The notes below the pieces were generated by a model, which did not search any database, was not told the origin of the DNA, and was given only the letters and a program-made list of their open reading frames with translations. This document shows, one piece after another, positions 44,335-56,453 of a stretch of 64,000 bases of DNA. The stretch spans positions 69,287,342-69,351,341 of the forward strand of contig OZ038488.1 of the NCBI GenBank assembly GCA_964036315.1. The letters run 5' to 3'. This DNA is from Acanthosepion esculentum. Taxonomy: Eukaryota > Mollusca > Cephalopoda > Sepiida > Sepiidae. Numbering within the stretch: position 1 is the first letter of the stretch; each line of letters starts with the position of its first letter. The position numbers and the translations under genes were made by a program.

Positions 44335-44745
44335 TGTTCAAGCTGTACAGGGCCTGGGAGCCACTCAAAGTAAAGAGTTACTGAGTAAGAGGCAAAGTTT
44401 ATGTGGAGAAGATAATGGTTAATCCTAGACTTGAACAGGTTAAGATTGTAGCGATCGGAGAAACATCCTCTTGGGAGTCGGTTCCACAGAGCAGCGGTTT
44501 GTGGGAAGAAGCTGCTCGAATGGAACTTACATCTCGCCAATAGAATACCTAGGGAATGAGGGTGGTTCACTACAATGTATGTAGAATGACGGGTCTTAGC
44601 CGCGAAGGTTAGAAATGGTGAAACTAAGGAATGTAGTTCTTCTGAGCACTTTCCATGGAAATAGCAATAGAGTAGTGGGAGGCTCGCGATGTTTCGTCTG
44701 TGAGAAATGGATTTTGGGGTGGAAAATAATTCATCACCCAAAAGG
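44335..44745 (-). pseudogene. LINE ORF2 C-terminal end
   Basis: Minus ORF 44235-44741: 'SISHRRNIASLPLLYCYFHG', 'KCSEELHSLVSPFLTFAAKT', 'ALWNRLPRGCFSDRYNLNLF' and 'KSRINHYL'. Same domain as 8872-9210 but a different LINE subfamily (3' end ACAAG..CCACTCA type). 5' truncated. Confidence 0.85.
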
Positions 44746-45242
44746 ATGCGGAGAGGATTTTAGACTCTATCTCGACTGGAAAGGGAAGACTGGGCAATAG
44801 CTCCTGTTCATATATAGCAGCAGTATTCTATTTCCGGCCTGATCTGGTTGGGAAAAGTATGGGTCCATCCCTAACTGGGCTGTTTTGGCAACTAGTTTAG
44901 AGTAAAGAAAAACATTGAATTCAAAACCAGGTCGAAGAGGGGATGGGCTCCATCGAGTTATCTTGCCGGAGATACGACACTGTTGTTATGGCTGCAGTAT
45001 ATTAGGCAACCCTTCGACTCGTTACGCTACTCATGACGTGGCGAGGGGTGCCTAGATTGTAAGAAAGTTTTTTTTTCATTTTTGGGACATAAGTATTTTG
45101 ATTACATCCCCCCCCCCACACACACACACACACATACAGTCATTGCGGATGATTTGCGCGTGCGTACGCGTGTGTATGTGCGTGCGTGCAAAACTAATGT
45201 ATTTCTAAGTTATAAATAATTTTAAAATACTACAACGTAGTA
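44746..45242. other. Unassigned stretch with (CA)n
   Basis: A SINE-like fragment near 44820-44890 on the minus strand is too decayed to define. C-run and (CA)n at 45107-45136, then CGTG variants. Confidence 0.4.
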
Positions 45243-45565
45243 TGGGATGTGCGGGTGGTGTAATGAATAACGACTCGTAATGAGAAATCCAAGAGCCGAG
45301 TTCGAATTCCAGTCGACTTTGTTGCATTCGTTCACGCGCAAATATCCTTGTGAAAGATATGAATCCATCTCTTCCCCACCCGAGCTATGGGTTGAATAAC
45401 AGGACAGACCTGGTTTTATCGCCTTGGTTGGCAACCAGTCTACCGCAGAAAGAAATGGCAACCTACTGAAGGAAAAATCTTCTGCCTAGTCAGTCATGAA
45501 TCGAAAGAGACATGATCACTCAAGCGTGTATCACGTATGGTACTTAACTGACTAGATTGACAGTC
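45243..45565 (+). mobile_element. SINE family A, full-length copy
   Basis: Best preserved SINE-A. tRNA-like head GTGCGGGTGGTGTAATGAAT (A box) and GAGCCGAGTTCGAATTCCAG (B box). Body with TTCACGCGCAAATATCCTTG and GAGCTATGGGTTGAATAACA. Then GGCAACCAGTCTACCGCAGA. 3' hairpin ATGAATCGAAAGAGACAT (two changes from ATGTATC-GAAA-GATACAT) and AGCGTGTATCACGTATGG. About 320 bp, no ORF. Known octopus SINEs are tRNA-derived; the subfamily name is not assigned. Confidence 0.88.
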
Positions 45566-46300
45566 AGCTCTCATCATTTTACTCTTCAGGTTTCAGGTGA
45601 CTGACAACGTATATATTCCATTATGCAATTGAAACAATATCTTGAGGTTGCTCACCGTGCAAATGATGGAATACATATCACTATTGCGACGTGAGAGTTT
45701 GACATTTGGTATTTAATGATTTTGCAACCATATTTTGATCTGCATTTTTTCTAAGTTTCTGTCAATCAATCTGTAAGTTGTTTACTAAAAGTTCGGGAAG
45801 AAAGAGAGTGCCAAGAAGTAAGAAAAAAATATTATATGCGCATTTAGAAATATGAAGAAACTGCCTTCATAAATAAAACGAAGGGGCGTTTTCATTCGAA
45901 GTTAAAAGCCATCTGGTGTATAGCGGAGTAAATTACAGAGTTCGAAATGCTGTATTTTTTATCACTATAAAAAATAGGATTATCAAGGCAAAATGACATG
46001 CCCTTCTACAGGACAGTGGTGCAACACAATCTTCCCATTTTTGCATATTCAACTTTCTACATGACAAATCTCAGTTTTGTAAACACCCAAAGTGGAGTTG
46101 AATTAATTTTAGAAGGCCGACTATTTGGAAGGAATTCTCATAAAAATTTGAAATACTTTACCACTAATTGATGTCAGTATCTGAAATTTATTGCCATGTT
46201 AATTTTAGTTGAGGTTTTTACTTTCGAAGAAATGTTAGTCTTTCAAGTCAGTGGGCAAGAATGTTTTAAACGATGATGTTTTAACGATTATTTTTGCACG

Positions 46301-46302
<2 letters not shown>
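45566..46302. other. Unassigned AT-rich stretch
   Basis: No recognised element. Confidence 0.4.
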
Positions 46303-46357
<55 letters not shown>

Positions 46358-46399
46358 TTGAACAGGCTGGGACAGAGCTAGATATGAAGAGAGTGAATC

Positions 46400-46471
<72 letters not shown>

Positions 46472-46571
46472 TTGAACAGGCTGGGACAGAGCTAGATATG
46501 AAGTGAGTGAATCAGATAGATAGATAGATAGATAGATAGATAAGAACAAACTTAGAGAGAGAGAGAGAGAT
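46303..46571 (+). repeat. Compound (GATA)n minisatellite
   Basis: Three (GATA)n blocks (46303-46355, 46399-46470, 46515-46541). The first two are each followed by the same ~44-bp spacer (TTTGAACAGGCTGGGACAGA ... GAGTGAATCA, one difference). It ends with (GA)n at 46555-46571. Confidence 0.95.
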
Positions 46572-47189
46572 GAACATGCTTGTAAATTTATTTACTTTTA
46601 TTTTATTACCATTTTGTTCCGTTATCGTTTACCATTTTCAAGCAAATTCTTCATTTCTCCCACTCCTCCACAATTTCCTTCAATGTTGTTTAGCAAAGAT
46701 CCGCTCTTTGATACTTTTTTCAGCCTTCCAGACGTTTCAGTCTTTTTTTTTTTTTTTTTTTTTTTTTCATTAAGACAATTCTGTAAAAACCAAAATGATA
46801 AACGGTAAACCGAAAGTGCTATATTTCATGAATATGGCGGATCTGTGCAAACTTCTCAGCCAAACTTTAAGAATTTTCCTCTGCTAACTAAAGAAACATC
46901 TAGTCACGCGTTATCATGATTGAATATTATGTCTTTCCTCTTGACTAATTTTGAATATTTTTCCTCATTTACTGCTTTGGTTGATCTAATTAAAAACAGA
47001 AATTCTCCAATAAATAAGCTCATAGTTGTCCCCATTCCAAACCTTACTATATACACATCATTACTTTCTCACGTTAAAGGCTGGCTTTTAGTCAGAAGTA
47101 TGTGAAAGTTCATTTTGTTTCCCCCATTAATTTCTTGCGTCTATATTGTAATAAAGTATCCACTTTTCATCACGGGAGTATAGAATGTT
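46572..47189. other. Unassigned stretch
   Basis: A poly-T run of ~25 at 46743-46767. No other feature. Confidence 0.4.
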
Positions 47190-47384
47190 TCCATAATTTT
47201 CATTGTCCCAAGCGCTTTCAGCCACTTCTTTATCTCGGAATAAACGCACCTATTCAAAACAACACAAAAATAAAATACAACTTAAACAGTCAAAATATGA
47301 GGAAAAACGAACAACACCAAAAACAAAACCCCTTGAAAATAGTTTTAAAAAAGTCTGAAAGCGCTTGGGACAATGAAAATTATG
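47190..47384. repeat. Snap-back pair with 30-bp perfect arms
   Basis: CATAATTTTCATTGTCCCAA + GCGCTTTCAG (47192-47221) is perfectly inverted at 47354-47383. The spacer is ~130 bp. (TA)n follows at 47486-47555. Confidence 0.85.
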
Positions 47385-47481
47385 TAAATTGTCTATAATC
47401 ACTTACTTCCACAAAACGGAAAAAATTCTGGAAAAACAAAATAAAAAAATTATTAAATCTTCCTTGTCTGCCATATCTAAT

Positions 47482-47485
<4 letters not shown>

Positions 47486-47555
<70 letters not shown>
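47486..47555. repeat. (TA)n microsatellite
   Basis: TA array. Confidence 0.95.
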
Positions 47556-47558
<3 letters not shown>

Positions 47559-47617
47559 AACGATATAAAAAATAATTTGAGGGAAATCTATAAGAAAGGA
47601 GAGAAGGTTTTTTGTGT

Positions 47618-47647
47618 GACGCGTTTCATTCTTTGGGACTTCATCGG
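47618..47647 (-). ncRNA. Decayed hammerhead-like core
   Basis: Minus strand CCGATGA (47647-47641), A, GTCC (stem II partner mutated), GAAA (47627-47624), CGCGUC (47623-47618). ACGCGT is self-complementary as at 32295. No stem I pairing found. Included because core and GAAACGCGUC agree with sibling sites. Confidence 0.35.
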
Positions 47648-47660
47648 ATTAAAGTGATCT

Positions 47661-48400
47661 TCATGTGGATGCCAGCACGCAGGCCCACGAAGAAAAAGGA
47701 ATGCTGAGAATTTAATTTTTTCCATTTAAATATGTATTTCAGGTATATAGTCTAACCGATTTCATTTCGATTCTTTTTTCCTTTTGTTTATGTTTTTATC
47801 ACTTCTGTTATTAAATATTCCACATTGTGATAACACAAGTTCTTGATTGGACCTTCATCACAATAGGTTGGGAGGAGTAGATACGATAGGCAACAATAAA
47901 CTACAGAAGAATTCGAAATTGATCACTGCATTTATGTATTGCATTAATATTTAAGCCTACCTTACAGGCCCGGAATATTTTTAATTTACTCACGGAATCG
48001 GCCTGATTTCAAAATGGTATGATATGTTAGGCTACAGCCTCTAGGAGTAAAATTGAAAAGTGTGACTCAGTGACACACTGACATTATTTATTATACAGAT
48101 AAAAAGTTTCCAATTCATTCGTTCGACTTATCAGTTATTTATTTCTAGCAATCCCTGAGTAAAAAATAAGGTAAATAATATTAACTTTTAGTGCCCATTG
48201 TTCCACAAGTCGAACATATTTTAAGGCATTGTTTTATAACAAGACGAATATTTATTATTTTATCGTTGATATACACGAAAAGTACAATATGTGCTAACAC
48301 ATCGTGTTAAAATATATTTAATACTCTTCTAGTATCAAAAACTTTCCACTAGTGGAACAATGGGCACAACAAAGGTTAAGTGGTTTAGAAGTGTTTTGCT
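47661..48400. other. Unassigned AT-rich stretch
   Basis: No recognised element or gene. Confidence 0.4.
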
Positions 48401-48404
48401 GTTT

Positions 48405-49190
48405 CAACTCATTTGGCCCTCCCCCACCTCGAACAATTCTTTTTATGTACCATGTCCTTTCAGGGCGTAGACGATCATGGCTCTCCACCTTCTTCCATTT
48501 CTTGCAGCTCTCAACAAGTTCCTTCCCTCTGCTTCCTCCCACAGACCACGTCCTCTCATTCACCTACTCAAGCTCGCCAGGTATGTCACGCGCTGCTTTC
48601 CCTCTATTCGACCCGTGAGTATCAGATTCTCCAGGCCCTTCTTTCTCATTATGTGTCCAAGATTCTTCAGCTGTCTCTTCCTGATGTTAAGTACATGCCT
48701 TCTCCTTGTTTGCAACCTCCCTAAGACCTCATCGTTGCTCACACGCTCGGTCTGTGATATCCTAGCATCCTTCTGTAGAACCACATCTCCATCGCCTCGA
48801 ATCTCCTCTTCATCTTTGAGGAAATCGTCCAACATTCTCTGCCGTAAAGAAGAACAGATGTCACATAACAGCTCAGTATTCTTTTGTTTGTTACCAAAGA
48901 AATCCTCCTGTCTCGCAATACTCTGCCCAGCTTTTGAAATGCTTCTTTGGCCATCCTAATACGTCTATGGATCTCAGTGTCGCACTTACTGTCCTCTGTC
49001 AAGACGCTTCCCAGATATTTAAACTTACGTGGCTGCTTGATTCCCGACCTTCAAATTGCATTCCGAGCTCTTCCTCTTAATGATGACCATGCATTCTGTC
49101 ATCCTGTAGTTTATGCTTAGTCCTTTCTTCTCACTCTCCGTTGCTACCTTCTGTAAGAGATTTTGTAATTTAATCCTACCTAGCTCTAAA
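48405..49190 (-). pseudogene. RTE-like LINE, palm to C-terminus
   Basis: On the minus strand: ORF 48739-49002 'SKCDTEIHRRIRMAKEAFQK', 'RVLRDRRISLVTNKRILSCY' and 'LLYGRECWTISSKMKRRFEA'; then ORF 48560-48835 'DDFLKDEEEIRGDGDVVLQK', 'RVSNDEVLGRLQTRR' and 'KNLGHIMRKKGLENLILTGR'. It ends near 48425 with 'ALKGHGT' and a stop. One of the less decayed copies, still frameshifted and lacking the catalytic YADD block. 'KKGLSINYRMTECMV' sits near 49090-49130. Confidence 0.87.
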
Positions 49191-49886
49191 ATCAATGGTC
49201 ACAATATAGGATTTGAAAGTGTATTATCAACATTTTCCATTGATAGAAAAAAGGATTCATTAAAAGATATGAAACTTTTTATTATACATTGTTTCTATTA
49301 TCAAAAAGCATGTTTAAAATACAAAGAATGTATTTATATACAAATATATGTATGTCTGTATGATGGTTGTCTCAAGAGTCATCAAAACGAAAACCATTGC
49401 AAGTGATGCAAAGGTTGAGGAGGCAGGTCTTATCTGAGTTAGATGTGGCAATCACTATGTATGTATGTATGTATGTATGTAGCCATAAATTTACATATGA
49501 TAAATGTGGTAGAATATCTCTCTCCAAAGCAGGCTTTGTTAATCACAAGTCGTATTGGTAGACCTTTCATAAATTACGGTCAGCACAACGCTGAAAGTAG
49601 CTTATCATCCGCGGTGTGTCAAAAACAGAAAACATGCAGAAACCGCTCCGGTCTCCCCCGTCAAATTAAAAATCCCACGAGCAAACTGAATAGACTTTAC
49701 AAAACAGGCCAGGCCCTGTATATAAAAATTAAGTTTGCCACATCTGCAGTTAGCGTTGCATGTCACTTCAAGAGCCATTGTCGGTGTCACGAGAGTCTTT
49801 TAGCTCATTGATCGAACTTGTCAGCGATGGCTATACTCGTTTAACAAATGTCGACAGCCATCATATGTATGTATGTATGTATGCAT
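49191..49886. other. Unassigned stretch
   Basis: (GTAT)n at 49459-49481 and 49864-49885. Plus and minus ORFs at 49443-49811 show no recognised domain. Confidence 0.4.
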
Positions 49887-49887
49887 G

Positions 49888-50120
49888 TGTGTGAGGTTGG
49901 TGTAATGAGAAATCAGAGAGCAGATTTCGAATTTCAGTCGAATTCGTTATATTCATTTGCGCGTCAAATACCCTTAGGAATGGTATGAACCCATCTTCTC
50001 TCCTCCCCTACATATGGGTTAAATAATAGCAGAAAATCCGCTCCCTTGCTGTGGTTTCCAAACAGTGTACAAGAAGCACAACTCGAAACCGTGACCCTAG
50101 ATTTAACTTGTCAGCAGTGA
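49888..50120 (+). mobile_element. SINE (family A/B head and body)
   Basis: A box GTGAGGTTGGTGTAATGAGA; B box CAGATTTCGAATTTCAGTCG; body GAATGGTATGAACCCATCTT and ATATGGGTTAAATAATAGC; then TGTGGTTTCCAAACAGTGTA. Confidence 0.75.
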
Positions 50121-50159
50121 CCATACTCGTCAAATGACTCTACAGCTGTCATATATGTA

Positions 50160-50245
50160 TGGTGATATTCTATGCGTAGCTTAGATGTGGCACAAGACCG
50201 GAAATATTGGTCACTCAGTGAGTAATCGAACTCACCATCATGCAT
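50160..50245 (-). mobile_element. SINE family C fragment (minus strand)
   Basis: ATGCGTAGCTTAGATGTGGC then ACAAGACCGGAAATATTGG, and GAGTAATCGAACTCACCA (B box on the minus strand). Decayed. Confidence 0.65.
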
Positions 50246-50665
50246 TTATATACGTATATTATTATGTATATTATCATGTTGTTTCGCCATGTATGTTTGA
50301 TGGAATAGTAACAAACTGATTGTTTGGAATGCAAATGGATTTCCTGAGTTCCTTGTTTATTCAACAAATTTATATAAACGTGCCAATTGCGTCAAATGTT
50401 TCTACGATCTTCCGGCGAAGGATTCACGCTACCGGAAGTGAACATCAAAAACTTGTCTGATCTTATTCATATGAATTGTTCGCCATATTTTGCTGGGCCG
50501 GAAGACCTTTAACTTTTCTAAAAAACCAAAATCCTACACAAAAGTTAATAATGATATGAAAATCTGTCATGACCTTTGTTTTAATTAAAAGTTACTTCAG
50601 CAACATTTAATCTTGATGCCATGCTTGCTCTTATTTATAGAATTTAGTTTCTACTTATTTTCTAC
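50246..50665. other. Unassigned stretch
   Basis: No recognised element. Confidence 0.35.
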
Positions 50666-50669
50666 TTAT

Positions 50670-50965
50670 TTCAGTATCAGCCAGTTATGTGCCATGCGTG
50701 ATACACGCTTAGGCGACCATGTATCTTTCGATACATGAATAACAAGGCAGATTTCCCCGCAGTAGGTTACCATTTTTTTTTTTGCGATAGACCAGTTGCC
50801 ATCCAGGGCTATAGAACCCGGTCAGTCCTGCTATTTACCCATAGCTGCAGGGAGAAGAAGAGGATTCATACCTTTCCCAAGGGTATTATTAGCACGTAAG
50901 TGAATATAATGGATTCGACTGGAATTCGAACTCGGCTCTCCGACATAACGACTAGTAACTCTTAG
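50670..50965 (-). mobile_element. SINE family A (minus strand)
   Basis: Hairpin ATGTATC-TTTC-GATACAT (about 50720-50737), CATCCAGGGCTATAGAACCC, TTTACCCATAGCTGCAGG, and the B box as GACTGGAATTCGAACTCGGC. A near-complete copy. Confidence 0.85.
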
Positions 50966-51257
50966 TAACTAGTAACTTTAATCCAACAATCATGAAACTG
51001 GCCATTGGTGGGTCAAATAAAATGCCAAAAAATAGACACTGAACCCTAAACAAACCTTCTATGCATTAAGTTAAATATTTTTTTGTTATATTAAAAGTAA
51101 TTCATAAATTTATAAAACTGACAAAAAAATTAAAAATGAATAAATACATGTCAATAAAATAATTAATACCAGGGGAGTGCAAAAGTAGGTATACTGTAAT
51201 GGAAAACAACACGTATACACAAAACGTATTGTATTGATTATACAAACATATGAGTAA
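50966..51257. other. Unassigned AT-rich stretch
   Basis: Nothing recognised. Confidence 0.35.
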
Positions 51258-51505
51258 TAAGTCAGTCAGTCAGTTATGTGCCATGCGTGATTCACGCTTA
51301 GGCGATCATATATCTTTCGATACATGACTGACGAAGCAGATTTTTTCCCGCAGTAAGTTACCATTTCTTTCTACGGTGAACCAGTTACCATCCAAGGCTA
51401 TAGAACTTGGTCTGTCCTGCTATTTACCCATAGCTGGATGGAGAAGAAGAGGATTCCTCAATCTGAGCAGCTATCCATTACTCCACCGTGCCTCCTCTAC
51501 TTATT
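51258..51505 (-). mobile_element. SINE family A with internal deletion
   Basis: Tail AGTTATGTGCCATGCGTGAT, hairpin region ATATATC-TTTC-GATACAT, body to GGAGAAGAAGAGGATTC, then a jump straight to CAATCTGAGCAGCTATCCAT (the A-box side), so ~60 bp including the B box is lost. Confidence 0.8.
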
Positions 51506-51804
51506 TGAAAACACTTATTATAACTAATTTTCAAGCATTCTTTCCTGTTTTTCTTTGTGATTTCCTTCTTTAAAAAAAATAGAGTAAATAATTCTGTAAT
51601 TACAAGTTAATAAACCTGGAGTAGTCTCCCATGGAGAAAAAAAATTTTCAATTTACAACTAATTAACTGATTAAAAATTACAAACGAACACCTTTCTCAG
51701 TATCTATTTAATAATCACACAAACTATCTGTGGATCTCTTTGGAATTGTTTCAAGTGTTCTAGTAATTATGGGCACAACTAATTAAGTTTCATTTTTCTT
51801 TTAA
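51506..51804. other. Unassigned AT-rich stretch
   Basis: Nothing recognised. Confidence 0.35.
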
Positions 51805-52190
51805 TCATTTCACCCCAACCAAGGCCATAAAGCCACAAAGAAACGTGTGAGAAAACTTTGCTTACTGAACACTTTATTGAAGACAGGAAACAATAAATGT
51901 ACAGGAATTAAGGAGACAGATGTCGATTGACGATTTTGGAAGATTGTAGTTGACAGGAAAGCAAGAATCCGAAAGTGAGTTCCGCAGACGAGAAGCGCAA
52001 AAGAAGAAACTATGTTAATAGAACTTATGAACTCATGGTGATGAGACCTAAGCGGCAGTCTAGTACTGCGCTTAAATTCATGAAGTCGAGCTACCAAAGA
52101 AGAAAGCTAATCAAAGCAACCACCATGAAAATATTTATTAGAAAATGGTATTGGGAAGCTCCATTATGTCGGTGGGAAAGTGATTGAAGC
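51805..52190 (-). pseudogene. LINE ORF2 C-terminal end
   Basis: Minus frames: 'VARLHEFKRSTRLPLRSHHH', then 'ALLVCGTHFRILAFLSTTIF' and a tail with GTGGCTTTATGGCCTTGGTT then GGGGTGAAATG (the family 3' end). The upstream part 52110-52190 has the 'HGGCFD' / 'LLSHRR'-like region in other frames. Inactive. Confidence 0.75.
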
Positions 52191-53223
52191 ATTTTATTTT
52201 ATATCTGCAGCAAGATCCTAATGCTTACCCATCATTTTCTTCTTTTTCAGTTCTCGGCTACATCCTCAACTTGACAGATTTCCAATGGTTTTGTGATGTA
52301 TATTTAGTCTGGTGACCTGAACTGGGGGATTCATTTGAATTTCAACGTGCCAAAGCTGTTTGTTTCTTATATTTGCTAAAAAAACGTTTCCGTAATTACA
52401 AAACACTACATAGTCAAGTAATAAGGGTTATTTAGTAACGTATTTGTTACAATCATTACAATCTTTTAATACTCACAAAACAGCTTCGAGTTCACGAGAC
52501 ATCAAAAACATTCAGGAGTTGAAATTCTAAATCATACTAAATATGCAAACTGTCATGATACAGATGCTGAATTTCATTTGATTTCTTTCATTCTTGATAA
52601 TAAACAAACTCCAAACAAATGTCATACTCCATAGTGAAAACGTTATAACATGACAACATTTAAACATGTATAAACAGTATAATATAACAACAGTAAATAC
52701 ATTAAAATCCCACAACAATTAAATAGGTACCTTCACTGACTCGCCACAAATGAGCATACCATGATGAAAAAATGCCCCAAACTTGATAAAAAAAAGTTTT
52801 ATCGTCAAAATCTTTATCTTATTATTAATAAAAGACCAAAGATTTTTTGATTATTTAATTATATTTTTATTATTTTTAGAACGTTCAAAATTCTGGCTAA
52901 AGATCTTTTTATTTTTTGTATCAATGGGGAACAAAGATAAGAAATGTTAGTGTCTTTTTTTTTTGTGGTGAAAAATATTTGGTTGGGAATTCTTGCAAAA
53001 ATCAAATAATTATCGGATTTTAGTGAAACTTTCAGAAGTTATTCACAAATGAATTAAATTATTTTAGAAATTATTTTTTTTTTAAATATTAGTTAAAAAA
53101 TTTTTTCATCTGTTAACCCCCCCCCACACACACACACACACACACCTACTTATTTAATTTTATGAAATTTCGAGAAATTAAATTTTGTTCTGCTTAATGT
53201 TTATTTATATAATACTAAAAGTC
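52191..53223. other. Unassigned AT-rich stretch
   Basis: C-run and (CA)n at 53119-53145. No recognised element. Confidence 0.4.
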
Positions 53224-53470
53224 TGTGATTCGTGCCGTACTGCGTGGGGTGTCATCCGTCCGACACATAATAATGATTTAAGTTTCTTTCCACCTCTCTC
53301 TTTCCACCTCTCTGCGATTGTGTGCGTACTTGCGTGGTGCGTCGTCCGTCCGGCGCATAATAATGATTTAAGTTTCTTTCCACCTCTCTCTATTCACTTC
53401 TCTCTTTCCACCTCTCTGGGATTGCGTGCGTACTTGCGTGGTGCATCCGTTCGGCGCATAATGATTTAAG
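53224..53470 (+). repeat. Three tandem copies of ~105-125 bp
   Basis: Each copy has CGTACTTGCGTGG-like and CGTCCGTCCGGCGCATAATA-like words, TGATTTAAGTTTCTTTCCAC and CTCTCT runs. The second copy carries an extra CTCTATTCACTTCTCTC. Confidence 0.85.
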
Positions 53471-53880
53471 TTAATCTGATTTAAGTGAATAAGATTTAAA
53501 AATACGAGTTGTTTATACAGCAAGTATTTTTATTTTAACCTTCTCCAAACAGACATTTTTTTAATTATAATATTTTAAAGTTAAAGACAGACACAAAGAG
53601 ATCCCGCTTTGCTGTTTCGTCCAGTTGTTTATAGAGTAATTATTTATATTTCAGCTTTCTTTAAACAAACAATATTTTAAATATTTAAAAATATTTTTGC
53701 CATATTTAAAAAATATTTTCAAGTGAATATGATTTAGAAATATTTTTTGGCATATTAAAAAATATTTTTAAGTTAATCTAACTTTAAAAAATATTTTAAG
53801 TTAATAAGATTTAAAAATAGAAGTTGTTTATGCAGTAAGTATTTTTATTTCAACTTTCTTCAGACAATTTTTTAATGTTG
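53464..53880 (+). repeat. Direct repeat pair of ~100 bp
   Basis: 53464-53562 and 53772-53875 share AAGTTAATCT, AATAAGATTTAAAAATA.GA, GTTGTTTAT.CAG.AAGTAT and TTTTTATTT.AAC.TTCT. A weaker third piece lies near 53620-53690. Confidence 0.7.
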
Positions 53881-54587
53881 AAATCAACTTCGATGTTTTA
53901 TAACCAAAACCGTCAGTGACAATGGGTCACAGGTAGTCTAGTATTAGTTAAAAGCCGAATTCATTGGAGAATATAAATCATTAATTTCTTTTTGTAAAAC
54001 AGGACACTCATTTAGCGAAAATCTGCTCTGAATCATAAAATAAAAAAATGTAATAAAACAAAGATATTATTTAATTAAAAAAAAGCTTTTAATTGCTTTC
54101 ATAAATAAGATATTGTCCTAAGTAAAAAAAAAGTTTTGTTGAATAATGAAATTTTACAAGAATTGTTTACAATTTTTTTAATTTTAATTAGAATAATTTA
54201 TAAAATTTAAATCTTTTAATCTTCTGTATTACTTTGTCCTGCTTAGGTGATATTGTTATTAAGTAAAAATTATATTTACTAATCATAAATAGAAAAGCTT
54301 CGTACAATTCATCTAACACCAAAATTTTAAAAAGAATTTTTGTAGATACGGATGTCCATACATGACATTATCAGAAATTAAAAGCGGTAAATATAGTAAA
54401 TTTAAAGCCAAAGTACCTAAAATCCAATAAAACATTAGATTACAGAGAATATTTTCATAAATCTTTAAGGTTACTAAGTATTTTAAAATTATATAAAAAT
54501 GTGCTTATGTTATATTCCTCAATTATTTTTTACAGATACATCCACCGTAGAAAAGGCATTAGATTTCATGTCAACGCTTTAAAAAAC
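53881..54587. other. Unassigned AT-rich stretch
   Basis: Nothing recognised. Confidence 0.4.
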
Positions 54588-55456
54588 AGCTACCGCCGTG
54601 TTAAAAAAAACATTTCTGCGATATTTTAAACTTAGTAAGTAATATTTGTTTCAAATCAGATTAATTAAACTTGAAATCAGGTAATATTTATTCAAATAAA
54701 GTTTCAGAAAAGTATATTTTATTTTTGGAAGATTTTTTTAATAAAGAGAATTACATTTTGATGAAAGGTAGCTAAAAATGGTGCTAAAATCAACATTTTC
54801 AGCAATTTTAAAACGAAAACTCCTTCCAGTCAATTTAAAATGGTTTTAAAATACAGTAATGTATTTTGCTTATTGGAAATATTAAATTTAATCTATTAGC
54901 GTGAAATTAAAACTAAAATGAAAGCTTCAAGAAAGATTTTTTCATTTAAAAAAATTAATTTTAAACATTTGGTATCGCGAATCTATGGAAGTACTACTGG
55001 AATATATAATTTATGTGCCTCGAGCAATTAGACTACAAGAAATTAGTTATTCTAACAATTAGTGACCACTTAGTTTACAGAAAGCACTGCTCAATAAGAA
55101 CATTTGTTTTCACGTTCACTGTATTTACCGAACTTTTGACTAGCACTTCGTACATCTCTTCTAGATGAGCCAGGACCCAAAGGTAATCGGGATGGCGTGA
55201 AGGAAGGTCAGACTTACCAGCCCCCACCCCCGGATATACATGCACCGGAAGCGGTCGCCCCCTAATTCTGGAAACGCATACTGCGCTTGTCACGCTAGCA
55301 ATGTTCCGTCGGCTTCTCTTCACACTTAAGAACTAGCGTTTTATTTTCCTTTTCATCATTGGTTGATCAGTCCGCTTGTTGCTTTTCTTAGCCCCTCTTG
55401 CCCGCCATGCCTGAGTAGGGCAGGAGGATATGTCCAAATGACATTTGGGAGCTGAT

Positions 55457-55505
<49 letters not shown>

Positions 55506-55756
55506 CGGGTGGGGTGGTGGGTTTCTGTAAAAAATGTGCTCACTCGGTCGAAATTCTCTCTGTTTACAAACAATAAGAGGCGTGCAGCCCATAACAAGTT
55601 TTTTTCTTTCTTCTTCTCTTATAAATCACAGTAAATTCTCTCTTTTTGGCCCCTTGACTTTTTTTTTCCTCCTTCGCTTCTCATTCAACTTAGGTTTTTG
55701 ACAAGGGGAATATAACTGATGGTAAAAGGGCAACCAGGAATCTGTACAAAGATATG

Positions 55757-55837
<81 letters not shown>

Positions 55838-56206
55838 CGCGCGTTGTGAAGTTATTTGGGTCGGTGCATGAGAGAACGTGAAGAGCTGATGGATGAAACC
55901 TCATCCTAACTCTGTCTCTTTACATTTGTCCTAGTATACTCATATCTATCTATCTATCTATCTATCTATCTGTTCATATCTATTTATCTGTCTGCTAATT
56001 TGTTCATCCCTATCTACCTCTCTATCTGTTCATTATCTATCTATCTATCTATCTGTTCATATCTATCTGTCAATCTGTTCATATCTATCTATCTATCAAT
56101 CTGTCCATATCTATCTATCTATCTGTTCATATCTATCTCTTAATCTGTTCATTTCTATTTATCTGCCTGCTAATCTATTCATCCCTATCTACCTCTCTAT
56201 CTGTTC

Positions 56207-56237
<31 letters not shown>

Positions 56238-56416
56238 GTCTCTCTCTCTCTATCAATCTATCTATGTATCTATCTGTCTGTCTGTTCATATCTATCTGTC
56301 AATCTGTTCATATCTATCTGTTCATATCTACCTATCTATCAATCTGTCCATATCTATCTATCAATCTGTCCATATCTATCTATCAATCTGTCCATATCTA
56401 TCTATCTATCTGTCCA

Positions 56417-56453
<37 letters not shown>

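Noticed and set aside
45243..45320. A functional tRNA gene
   Set aside because: A and B boxes are present, but no acceptor-stem pairing was found and a SINE body follows. The same holds for the SINE-C heads at 27145 and 58655.
55075..55323. 82-codon minus ORF as a small gene
   Set aside because: No recognisable motif or start context, and it lies within a repeat-bounded structure.
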